A stretch of DNA of 64,000 nucleotides, from NCBI RefSeq assembly GCF_026898155.1, contig NZ_CP114029.1, positions 689,501 through 753,500 of the forward strand. The letters run 5' to 3'. Position numbers and translations under genes: made by a program. This document shows, one piece after another, positions 37,470-45,961 of the stretch (position 1 is the first letter of the stretch; every line of letters starts with the position of its first letter). The notes below the pieces were generated by a model, which did no database searches, was not told the DNA's origin, and saw only the letters and a program-made list of their open reading frames with translations. This DNA comes from Jiella pelagia. Its GTDB lineage: Bacteria; Pseudomonadota; Alphaproteobacteria; Rhizobiales; Rhizobiaceae.

Positions 37470-37860
37470 GTCTCTCTACGAAATTCACGTGTCTCTTTCG
37501 GAGACGAACGGCCGCTGCCTGTTCTGCGCATCAACGTTGCATGACCGATGGAAGCGTCAACGCTTCCCTCATCCCGGGCCTGCCCCGGGATCCATCCCTC
37601 TTCCCCGCATCAGCCAACCGCGCGAGAAGATTCGACGACTTCGGATTGCTTCGTCGCTGTGGCTTGTATGATTTGGAATGGATCCCGGCTCGGGGGCCGG
37701 GATGACGAAGCTTCGATGTTCGCGACTTTCATTCCTCGCCGATACCGCCAGCACGAGACTGCAACCAAACCCGCACAAGATGGGTGAATGCGGTAGGCCT
37801 GATCCCCAAGGCGCCGGCCACCTCTCGCATGGCGCCGGCCGACCAGGCTGCCCTCGCGGG
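37470..37860. repeat. Gap with an inverted-repeat element (arms 37570-37595 and 37678-37707)
   Basis: The left arm (CATCCCGGGCCTGCCCCGGG, then ATCCAT) and the right arm (ATGGATCCCGGCTCGGGGGC, then CGGGATGACG) are imperfect inverted copies, and each arm is itself palindromic. This is the common mosaic repeat type seen between genes in Hyphomicrobiales. On the minus strand at 37729-37830 a 33-residue frame (starting MREVAGALGIRPTAFTHLVR) has a faint helix-turn-helix look and may be a gene remnant. No full gene is seen. Confidence 0.7.
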
Positions 37861-39177
37861 TCAGCCGCCCGGCTGCTCGACCCTGTGGCGGGCGAGAAGC
37901 CTGAGGCCGACCACGGCGAACCACACCATCATCCACACTGGGTTGGCGCGCTCGAAGAGGAAGCTCTCGAGGAACGAATTCAGCAACAGATAGAAAAGGA
38001 TCATCAGGAGCGAGTCGCCGAGTTTCGTAGTCTCGGGGTCGCGGCCGATCCGGGCATAGTCGACGAGCGGCAGGATCACCAGCATGATGACGGCGAGGGC
38101 GAGGCCGGGAATGCCCATGGAAATGGCGATATCGAGATAACCGTTATGGGCATTGGGGCTGCCGCGCGGATCCCAGGAAAGTTCGAAGTTCCTCTCCGTG
38201 CCCGCGACGACGAGGGTTTGCCAGAAGGCATTGAGCCCGAAGCCCGTCCATTCGTGGCCACGCCAGACCTCGACCGCGAAGCGCCACAGGTCCATGCGGC
38301 CGGTATAGGTGGTGCCTGGCACCGCCCATTGGACGATGGCGTCGAGAGTCGGCGAAAAGATCGTCCCGAGGGTCAGGAGCGCCATGACAATGACGGCGGC
38401 GAAGACGCAAAGCGAAAGCAGGATGCGCCCGCCGATCAGCCGACCGAAGATGACGATCAGCGTGACGAGTGGCAAGAGGCCGGTCGCGGTCTTCGAACCC
38501 GTATGCAGCACGAAATTGGCGGACAGGCCGGCGATCGTCAGCCCCCACCAGACCATGCGGGCCCGCACGAGATAGATGCCGAAGAAGAACAGCGAGCCGA
38601 TCACCGAGCCGGCGACGTTCTTGTGGGAATAGATGCCGCGCCACAGGCCGGCATGCTGGGATTCGGGTCCAGAGCCGTCGTGGATGGCAAGTTGCGGCCA
38701 GACGAGGATGCCGAAGTAGGACATCACGAGCACCGCCATCGCCGCGACGACGAGCACCCAGCGAAACGCCTGGCCGTCTCTGGGAAAGGTGTAGACGCCG
38801 GTCACCGCCGTCATGGCGAGCAACGTGAAGAGCGCCGAGCGCACGGCATTTTGCGGGTCCGGCGCCCATAGGGCGCTGGCAAACAGCCATGCCGCCATGA
38901 GGATCCATGTCGGGCGGAGCAGCGACAGCACGACGTTGCGGTCCGAGAGCATGAGGTGGCCGGCCAGAACCATGACGGCGAGCCCGGAATAGCCAAGCTG
39001 ATTGGCAAGATCACCCGAGTTCTGGTTGCCCTCGAAGGTGACGACGAAGGGCGTGAAGGTGACGAGAACCGCCGTCAGAACCGCGGCAGAAACGAGAAGG
39101 CCGGCGAAGCCGATCCAGTCGACGGCCGCAGCCGCCGGCCCGGCGTCAGTTCCTCTCAGCCTGGCGGTATTGCTCAT
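37861..39177 (-). CDS. O-antigen ligase/polymerase family protein (Wzy/ExoQ-like)
   Basis: The 438-residue product has 10-12 membrane helices and the large periplasmic loop typical of the Wzy_C family: GIYSHKNVAGSVIGSLFFFG (with the conserved His-Lys-Asn), FVLHTGSKTATGLLPLVTLI, then GHEWTGFGLNAFWQ and SPNAHNGYLDIAISMGIPGL (conserved His-Asn). Members polymerise lipid-linked repeat units or ligate O-antigen. With the Wzz-like and flippase genes here, polymerase is the better guess. Its start overlaps the end of the glycosyltransferase 2 gene by about 32 bp. Confidence 0.9.
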   Translation of the reverse strand: MSNTARLRGTDAGPAAAAVDWIGFAGLLVSAAVLTAVLVTFTPFVVTFEGNQNSGDLANQLGYSGLAVMVLAGHLMLSDRNVVLSLLRPTWILMAAWLFASALWAPDPQNAVRSALFTLLAMTAVTGVYTFPRDGQAFRWVLVVAAMAVLVMSYFGILVWPQLAIHDGSGPESQHAGLWRGIYSHKNVAGSVIGSLFFFGIYLVRARMVWWGLTIAGLSANFVLHTGSKTATGLLPLVTLIVIFGRLIGGRILLSLCVFAAVIVMALLTLGTIFSPTLDAIVQWAVPGTTYTGRMDLWRFAVEVWRGHEWTGFGLNAFWQTLVVAGTERNFELSWDPRGSPNAHNGYLDIAISMGIPGLALAVIMLVILPLVDYARIGRDPETTKLGDSLLMILFYLLLNSFLESFLFERANPVWMMVWFAVVGLRLLARHRVEQPGG

Positions 39178-40123
39178 TGACCTGTCCGAACTCGGCCATC
39201 AGCCGCCCGATGGCGACCTGGCAGTGGTAAAGCCCGATCGTCGCCGAGCGGGTGCCAAGGCCGAGCCGCAGCGAGCGCCAAGGCGAGGCGGCGAGGAGAG
39301 CGAGGCTCTTGGCGATACGTCTTGCGGCGCCCCGCCGGCCGCCTCTGCGCCGCTCGATGATCGCCGAGATCGCTCCGTTGCGCAGCCCGCGGGCGTTGAG
39401 CCAGGAGAACTCCGTCCGGCGCGACGGCACGGTCTCGAAGACCGGCGCCTCGGCGCACCAGCCAAAGCGAAAACCGCGCTCCCGGCAGCGGGAGTAGAAG
39501 TCGGCGTCGCCGCCGCCGATGAAGTTGAAGGCGGTGTCGAGGAAGGGCGCGCCCATCGCCTCGAGGACCTCGCGGCGGATCAGGACGTTGCCCGAGGAAA
39601 ACAGGATCGGGACCTTGCCCGTCGCCCGGTAGTGCGGGGTGAAGACGGGATGGTTCTCGTACTGCGTCCGTGCGCCCGCCTCGAACTTCGCCACTTGTGG
39701 CCCACCGACGATGTCGACGCCAAGATCGTCGGCGGTGGCGATCATCCGGGCGATCCAGTCCTCCGCCGCCACCTCGTCGTCGTCTATGACGAGGAGATTG
39801 CGCATCGCCGGAAAGCGTTCCAGCGCCGTCGCCCAGCCGGCATTGTAGGCCGAGCAGTTGCCGCGCTCATGGGCAACGAGGACGAGCCCTTCGATCGCCC
39901 CTGCCTCAAACAGCGGCCGCGCGGCATCGAGCCCCGCCCTCCCCTCGGCGTCGTTCTCCATGACGATGACGGCGAAACGCGGCGCGCCGCGCTGGGCCGA
40001 AAGGCTCGCCAAGGTGAGCAGCAGATGCTCCGGACGGCGGAAGGTCGGCAGCGTCACGACCGTGTCGATCGCCGTGCCGTCAAGCTGCGGTGAAACGCAT
40101 TCAACGGTGATCGTCTGCGACAT
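39146..40123 (-). CDS. Glycosyltransferase family 2 protein
   Basis: The product (about 325 residues from the ATG at 40123; an ATG at 40150 is also possible) is a GT-A fold glycosyltransferase. It has VVTLPTFRRPEHLLLTLASL, the acidic triad NLLVIDDDEVAAEDWIARMI, FSSGNVLIRREVLEAMGAPF and FIGGGDADFYSRCRERGFRF, where an acidic acceptor-site motif lies. It has no clear membrane segments. It adds a sugar from a nucleotide donor during repeat-unit assembly; donor and linkage cannot be read. A GAGGCTC at 39302-39308 here is genuine and in frame. Confidence 0.92.
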   Translation of the reverse strand: MSQTITVECVSPQLDGTAIDTVVTLPTFRRPEHLLLTLASLSAQRGAPRFAVIVMENDAEGRAGLDAARPLFEAGAIEGLVLVAHERGNCSAYNAGWATALERFPAMRNLLVIDDDEVAAEDWIARMIATADDLGVDIVGGPQVAKFEAGARTQYENHPVFTPHYRATGKVPILFSSGNVLIRREVLEAMGAPFLDTAFNFIGGGDADFYSRCRERGFRFGWCAEAPVFETVPSRRTEFSWLNARGLRNGAISAIIERRRGGRRGAARRIAKSLALLAASPWRSLRLGLGTRSATIGLYHCQVAIGRLMAEFGQVNEQYRQAERN

Positions 40124-40338
40124 GGGCGGTTTCCGAGCGGTTCGGGACATATCCGCACGATAAACCAGGCTTGGTGAAGAAAGTCTGGCCGTACCAACGC
40201 AAATTGCCGGCGCGGCCACCCTTCCCTTCCGCCATCGCGACAAAGCCAGCGAACGTCCGAATTCCGCTAAGGAAGTTAGGCCGATCGAAACCTGTCTCGG
40301 GTAAATTCCTCGGAGCGACCGGCAATCGGGCTGAGCGA

Positions 40339-41583
40339 ATGCACCTTCTGTTCCTATCCTCGCTGCTTCCCGATGGCGTCGCCACGACCGGCTTCGAAAT
40401 CGCCAACGCGGCAATCATCGCCGCCTATCGCCGGCAGGGCGTTCGTCTGACGATCGCCGGCTTTCGGCGCGACGGCGCGCGGCCGGCTGAAGACGGCGAG
40501 ATCGACCTCGGCACGATCGTCCTCGAAAACGCCGCGGCGACGTCTCGGCAAAAGGCGCTCTGGCTGCTCGGCGCCCTCGCCTCCGGACGGACCGTTTCGG
40601 CCGAGAAACTCGCCCGTCACTCGCGCGACAGCCTGATGCGGCGGCTGGCGGAAGCAGGACCGATCGACGGGTTTGTCCTCAATTCGGTGCAGATGCCGAT
40701 CGCCTATCCCTTCCTTGCCACCGACAAGCCCTCGATCTTCATCGCCCACAACGTCGAGCATCGCTCGGCCGGGGAGAACGCGGCGAACGCCGCCGATCCG
40801 GTGAACCGGCTGCTCTACCGCCGCGAGGCGCGGATCCTACGGCGCGAGGAGGCGCGGATCTGCCGGGAGGCGGCGGTCGTCCACACGCTGAGCGGCGACG
40901 ACCGCATCGGCCTCGGGCTCGCAGCGGACAACCGCGCGGTGCCGCTGGCGCTGTCGATCGGCCGGGATGGCGCCACCGCAGACGACGGCAAGCGCCAGCA
41001 CGACGTCGGGCTGATCGGCACCTGGAGCTGGGCTCCGAACCGCGTCGGCCTCGACTGGTTTCTCGAAAGGGTCGTGCCGCTTCTGCCGGCCGACGTCACC
41101 GTCGCCATCGCCGGGCGCATCGACGGCCCGCCGCAGAACATGCCGGCAAATGTCCGCTTCGTCGGCCGCGTCCCGGACGCGCAGGACTTCGTACGCGGCT
41201 CGCGCGTCGTCGCGCTGGCGACGAAGGGCGGCACGGGCGTCCAATTGAAGACGATCGAGACCTTCGAGGAGGGTCTTCCCGCCGTCGCCACGCCGGCGGC
41301 GCTGCGGGGCATCGACGCCGTGCCGGACAACGTGCGCGTGGCGGACGATCCTCAGGCCTTCGCCGATGGGATCGCCGAACTCGTGGCGGCCGAGCGGGCG
41401 GGCGGCGAGCTGCGCCTGGACGGGGCGCGGTTTGCGGCGCGCCAACTGGCCGCGCTGGATGCCGGCATCGCCCGGGGACTGGCCATCTTCGCGGCGGCGG
41501 CAGGTAAGCCTTCGTTAACCATGTTGCCGGATTGCGCCCGGGCGGCCGAACCATCCGAAGTCGTGGAACGTATCTCATGGTGA
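40339..41583 (+). CDS. Glycosyltransferase family 4-like protein
   Basis: The product (414 residues from the ATG at 40339, MHLLFLSSLLPDGVATTGFE) has the GT-B plan. The N-terminal half contains PSIFIAHNVEHRSAGENAAN and the second Rossmann half begins DVGLIGTWSWAPNRVGLDWF, then LPADVTVAIAGRIDGPPQNM and VRFVGRVPDAQDFVRGSRVV. GGTGVQLKTIETFEEGLPAV is the E-x7-E-like donor-site block. The frame extends upstream to 40171, but the N-terminus there is basic and non-conserved. Its stop overlaps the start of the WecG-like gene. Confidence 0.9.
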   Translation: MHLLFLSSLLPDGVATTGFEIANAAIIAAYRRQGVRLTIAGFRRDGARPAEDGEIDLGTIVLENAAATSRQKALWLLGALASGRTVSAEKLARHSRDSLMRRLAEAGPIDGFVLNSVQMPIAYPFLATDKPSIFIAHNVEHRSAGENAANAADPVNRLLYRREARILRREEARICREAAVVHTLSGDDRIGLGLAADNRAVPLALSIGRDGATADDGKRQHDVGLIGTWSWAPNRVGLDWFLERVVPLLPADVTVAIAGRIDGPPQNMPANVRFVGRVPDAQDFVRGSRVVALATKGGTGVQLKTIETFEEGLPAVATPAALRGIDAVPDNVRVADDPQAFADGIAELVAAERAGGELRLDGARFAARQLAALDAGIARGLAIFAAAAGKPSLTMLPDCARAAEPSEVVERISW

Positions 41584-42389
41584 TGGAAGCCCTCGACATC
41601 GCGCACCGATCAACCGAAATCGTGACACGTCGATCGCCGCACATGGCGATCGGCGGCGTCGCGATCGCCAACGTTTCGGGCGCAGAGGCGATCGAACGGG
41701 TCGAGGCGGCGCTGGCGGCGCGCCGGCTCATGAGGCTCGGCTTTATCAACGCCCATTGCGTCAACGTCGCCCGGCGCAACCCCGCCTACCGGGCGGCAAT
41801 CGAAGATTTCCTGCTTCTGCCCGACGGCGTCGGCGTCGACATCGGCGCCAAGCTCCTGCACGGGCGGGCCTTCGCCGAAAATCTCAACGGCACAGATTTC
41901 ATTCCCCGGCTGGTCATGGCGCTCTCGCGACCAGCCACGATCGCGCTTCTGGGCGCGGCGCCGGGCATTGCCGAACGGGCGGCGGAGAATTTCGCAAGGG
42001 TCGTCCCGCAGCATGAGATCGTCGCGGTCTCCGATGGCTACTTCGGGACTTTCGGGCGGGCTGCGGTGCTGGAGCGACTGGAGGCCCTCAGGCCCGACAT
42101 CGTCCTTGTCGCCATGGGCGTGCCGGCCCAGGAGATCTTCATCGCCGATCATCTCGACGAGCGCCACGGCACCGTCTTCGTCGCCGTCGGCGCACTCTTC
42201 GACTTCATCGCCGGCAACGTCCCGCGCGCGCCGCGGCTCGCCCGCCAGCTTCGGGCCGAATGGATCTGGCGTCTGGCGCTCGAGCCGAAGCGGCTGTTCC
42301 GGCGCTACGTCCTCGGCAACCCCCTGTTTCTGCGAGACGTCATCCTGGACAGGCTGCGCGGCGCCGCGCGGCGGCGGCAGCCACGATGA
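41577..42389 (+). CDS. WecG/TagA/CpsF family glycosyltransferase
   Basis: The 270-residue product has the family signature MRLGFINAHCVNVARRNP, LLLPDGVGVDIGAKLLHG, NLNGTDFIPRLVMAL and VAMGVPAQEIFIADH, with VGALFDFIAGNVPRAPRLAR near the end. WecG/TagA enzymes add the second sugar (such as N-acetylmannosaminuronate or N-acetylmannosamine) to a lipid-linked first sugar. I cannot tell the sugar here. It overlaps the genes on both sides, which suggests one operon from 40339 to 43345. Confidence 0.93.
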   Translation: MVMEALDIAHRSTEIVTRRSPHMAIGGVAIANVSGAEAIERVEAALAARRLMRLGFINAHCVNVARRNPAYRAAIEDFLLLPDGVGVDIGAKLLHGRAFAENLNGTDFIPRLVMALSRPATIALLGAAPGIAERAAENFARVVPQHEIVAVSDGYFGTFGRAAVLERLEALRPDIVLVAMGVPAQEIFIADHLDERHGTVFVAVGALFDFIAGNVPRAPRLARQLRAEWIWRLALEPKRLFRRYVLGNPLFLRDVILDRLRGAARRRQPR

Positions 42390-43345
42390 TGCTGCGACAA
42401 TTCGATACACTGCAATCGGCTCCGAGCGGTTATGCTGCAGGGCAGCAAACCCGGAGAAAGATCGACGTGCCCACGGCCATTGCCACCGCCAGCTATCGCG
42501 GCGACTTCGAACGTTGCCGCCTGCTTTGCGAGAGCATGGATGCCCGGGTCGAGGGGCATACGCGGCATCTGATCCTCGTCGAGGCCGCCGACGTTCCTCT
42601 GTTCAGGCAGTTGGCCGGGCCGAAGCGCGAAGTCATCGACGAGCGCGAATTGCTGCCGGCCTGGCTGCGACCCTTTCCCGATCCGACGAGCCTGGGGCGA
42701 CGGCGGATCTGGCTGTCGCCCTTTGGATGGCCACTGCGCGGCTGGCACGTGCAGCAGCTGCGCCGGATCGCGCTCGCGGCGAGCCTCGAGGAAGAGGTGA
42801 TGGTCTCGATCGACTCCGACGTGGTTTTCCTCAAGGACTTTGACGCCTCGGTCTTCTCGCCCGCCGGCAGGACGCTGTTCTTCCGTCGGCCAAGGGCGAT
42901 TTTGGACATCACGCCGGAACACCGCGACGAGCATCTCGACTGGTCGAAAAAGGCCGGCGCTTTTCTCGGCATCGACGCCCCGGACACGACCGACACCGGC
43001 TATGTCGCGACGCTCATTCCCTGGCGGACCAAAGCGGTGAAGGCCATGGTCGAGCGAATCGCGGCGGTTTCCGGCCGAAGCTGGCTGGCAACGCTCGCCG
43101 GCAGCCGCATTCTGTCGGAATGCACGATCTACGGCCGCTTCGTCGACGAGGTGGAGGGCCGGATCGGCGAATACGTTCCGACCTCCGAATCGTTCTGCCG
43201 GATGTACTGGTCCGGCGCGCCGATGGACGAGGAGACCCTGGGGCGGTTCGTTTCGGATCTCCGGCCGGGTCAGGTCGCCGCCGGCATCCAGTCCTTCACC
43301 GCCACCGATCCCGGCCTCATTCGCCGGGCTGCGGGGCTGTGCTGA
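42386..43345 (+). CDS. DUF6492-like putative glycosyltransferase
   Basis: The product (319 residues from the ATG pair at 42386/42389) has AIATASYRGDFERCRLLCES near the N-terminus, a D-x-D-type motif in EEVMVSIDSDVVFLKDFDAS, and HLDWSKKAGAFLGIDAPDTT further on. This fits small GT-A-like proteins labelled DUF6492 in Hyphomicrobiales (family name from memory). It starts inside the wecG stop codon region and runs toward the convergent flippase, overlapping its end by 29 bp. A role in polysaccharide assembly is inferred from context. Confidence 0.7.
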   Translation: MMLRQFDTLQSAPSGYAAGQQTRRKIDVPTAIATASYRGDFERCRLLCESMDARVEGHTRHLILVEAADVPLFRQLAGPKREVIDERELLPAWLRPFPDPTSLGRRRIWLSPFGWPLRGWHVQQLRRIALAASLEEEVMVSIDSDVVFLKDFDASVFSPAGRTLFFRRPRAILDITPEHRDEHLDWSKKAGAFLGIDAPDTTDTGYVATLIPWRTKAVKAMVERIAAVSGRSWLATLAGSRILSECTIYGRFVDEVEGRIGEYVPTSESFCRMYWSGAPMDEETLGRFVSDLRPGQVAAGIQSFTATDPGLIRRAAGLC

Positions 43346-44628
43346 ATTTCGGGAACCTGCGCTTCGACAGGACGTCCCAGTCGAGCGTCGTATAACTCGC
43401 CGCAGCCGAGATCATCCACAGCACCAGGAACACCCCATTCAGACCGGCGATCCACGCCGTGTCGTCCGGGAAATGCCGCAGGAGGGCGATCAGAAGCCCG
43501 GCCTTGATCAGACCCACGAGAGCCAGCACCATGGCGCGCGTGGCGGTCCTGCCCCGCGCATAGAGAAGCTCGCTCTCGTATTCGACGAGGTTGCGGAAGG
43601 CGGGCACGAGAAGCGCGATGAGGACGAAAGGCGCGGCGTCCGCGACGTTGCCCCCGAGCGCCCGCGGAAAGAAATGCAGGACGCCGCCGAGAAAGCCGAG
43701 GCCGGCGATCGAGACCGCGGCGATCCCCGCTTCGAGGCCCCAGCGGATCCGCCAGGTCGACAGGAGACCGGGCGTCTTCATCAGCTTCTGGACGATCATC
43801 GTGTTGAAGGAGCGGATCGGCAGGGCGGTGAGATCGATGAGCCGCATCAGGATCGCGTAGATGCCGGCGGTGTGCGGCCCGCCGAAGGATAGGACGAGCA
43901 GCTTGTCGAGCCTCAGACTGGAGATAGAAGACGATTTCGGCACCGGCGACCGCCAAGCTGTCGCGCATCCGCGCAAGGTAGAGGCGCGGCGTCCATCGCA
44001 GCCGCTGGCGCGGATAACAGACAATCACCGTGCCGAGCATCGCCACGAGATTGGCGCCGAGATAATAGAGCGACCAGGTGACGAGGCTGCCGTCGCCAAG
44101 ACCGACGAAGGCGAGTGCCGCCACGGCGCGAATGCCGGAGCCGACGATGACGATGACGGCACCGGTGAAGAACCGGCCCATGCCATTGTTGACGATGACC
44201 ACCACTTCCAGGAGACGCCAGCAGAGGACCTCGGCGAGGACGACGGCGACGAAGGCTGCGGGCACCATTTCGCCGTCGAAGAAGACGATAAAGAAGCCGA
44301 GCGCGGCGATCGCCACCAGCGGCAGCGACAGGCCGAGCGCGGCGAGGAAGCCCGCCGTATAGGCTCCGATCAGCTGCGGGCGGCGGGTCGCGGTGCGGTA
44401 GAGCGGCGAGACGAAGCCGAAGCCGGCAATCCGCGACAGGACGATGCCGGTCGCCGAGGCCGTGGCGAACAGGCCGAAGTCGCCGACGGAGAGGCCGTTC
44501 GCCACCGAGACGAAATAGGCGAGCGAGAGCACCAGCCGGCCGCCGGAACCTGCCAGCAGCGACGCGTAATCGCGCAGTAGATCTAAGTTATCCTTAAGTC
44601 TTTCGATCCAGAGTGATCGCAGTGACAT
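43317..44628 (-). CDS. Polysaccharide flippase (Wzx/MOP family), one apparent +1 frameshift
   Basis: The repaired product is about 436 residues with 12 or more membrane helices: RDYASLLAGSGGRLVLSLAY at the start, then GLSVGDFGLFATASATGIVL and AEVLCWRLLEVVVIVNNGMG. After the break it continues PHTAGIYAILMRLIDLTALP. The frame breaks at 43908-43914 (GAGCCTC); removal gives IVFYLQSELDKLLVLSFGG. The length of 1312 nt is 3n+1. MOP-superfamily flippases move lipid-linked repeat units across the inner membrane, matching the Wzy- and Wzz-like neighbours. The start (ATG 44628) lies 28 bp from the divergent GH10 start. Confidence 0.88.
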
Positions 44629-44656
44629 GAAGGTTTCCCACGAAAGGCGTCGCCCG

Positions 44657-45830
44657 ATGAGGAATGCCGAGGACATCGAAGACCGCCGGCTTTCCGGACC
44701 GACGGAAGACCGGTCGGCCGCTCCGTCGACCACACGGCTCCCCGACCGGACTAGCACGGCGACCTTAACGCGTCGTTCACTTCTCGCCGGCGGCGCCGTG
44801 GCCGGCCTTGCTGCAGCCTTGCCCGGCGGCGTGACGGGACCGGCACGGGCGGCAGCGCCGCGCGTGCCCTTCGGCGCGGCGATCCAGACCGAACTGATGG
44901 ATGGCGGCCCCCGCTATCGCCAGCTCTTCGTCGAGCATTGCGATCTCGTGATGCCGATGAACGCCCTGAAGTTCAATCTCCTGCGGCCGACTCGGGACAT
45001 CTGGGATTTCGAGCCGGCCGACAAGGTGGTCGATTTCGCCCTCTCCAACGGCAAGACCAGCCGCGGGACGTGCCATGTCTGGTGGGGCGCGACGCCCGGC
45101 TGGGTGGAAGCCATCGAAAGCCCCTCGGAAGCGGAACGCGCGCTCGTCGAGCACATCGAGCGGGTCAGCGATCGCTACAAGGGCAAGCTTCTCGGCTGGG
45201 ACGTCGTCAACGAGGTGGTCGCCAACGATCCGATCTACGAGAACCGCTCGCTGCGCGACACCTACTGGCTGCGCACCCTCGGGCCGCGCCACATTCCCAT
45301 CGCCTTCAAGGCAGCCGCGAACGCCGATCCGAACGCCGAGCCTCGCGCTCAACGAGTACGACCTCGAATACAAGGGGCCGCATTACGACGAGCGCCGCAC
45401 CATCGTCCTGTCGATCATCCGGCAGCTGCAGGACGCCAACGTCAAGATCGACGCGGTGGGGATGCAAGGCCACCTCTACGCCGACAAGACCATCGACGTC
45501 GACGCGATCGACCGGTTCCACCGGGATCTCGACGCCCTCGGCGTCAAGCTTCTGGTCACCGAACTCGATGTCATCGACTGGAAATCGCCGGCCGACCCGC
45601 AGGCGCAGGACAAGACCGCGGCTGCCCTGGTCAGCCGCTTCCTCGACGCACTCTTTGCCCACAAGCCACCGGAAATGGTGATCGCCTGGGGGCTGACCGA
45701 CCGCTACAGCTGGATCAACGACGTCATGCCGCGGCCGGACGGCGCCGAGAGCCGCCCCCTGCCCTTCGATCGCGAGATGTTGCCCAAGCCGTGGTTGGAG
45801 GTCATCCGACAGCGTCTCGACATTGCCTGA
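44657..45830 (+). CDS. Tat-exported GH10 glycoside hydrolase (endo-1,4-beta-xylanase-like), one apparent +1 frameshift
   Basis: The N-terminus has a twin-arginine signal (LTRRSLLAGGAVAGLAAALP). The mature part is a GH10 TIM barrel with HCDLVMPMNALKFNLLRPTR, TCHVWWGATPGWVEA, the acid/base Glu in LLGWDVVNEVVAND and the nucleophile Glu in KLLVTELDVIDWK. The frame breaks at 45338-45344 (GAGCCTC); repair reads PNAELALNEYDLEYKGPHYD, the expected GH10 sequence. The length of 1174 nt is 3n+1. The start at 44657 follows AAAGG. Its place inside a polysaccharide locus suggests it trims or releases the polymer made here and is not a dietary xylanase; this is inference. Confidence 0.92.
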
Positions 45831-45961
45831 ACGAGGGTCCGATCCACCGGCCCCCGGCTTGGCTGCGGCGGGCAAACTCGGGAATCGGCGCAGGCATTAA
45901 GGATTTATTCAGCATAACTGCCGAATGTCGCGGGCGACGATGTCGATACCCTCATACTGCG

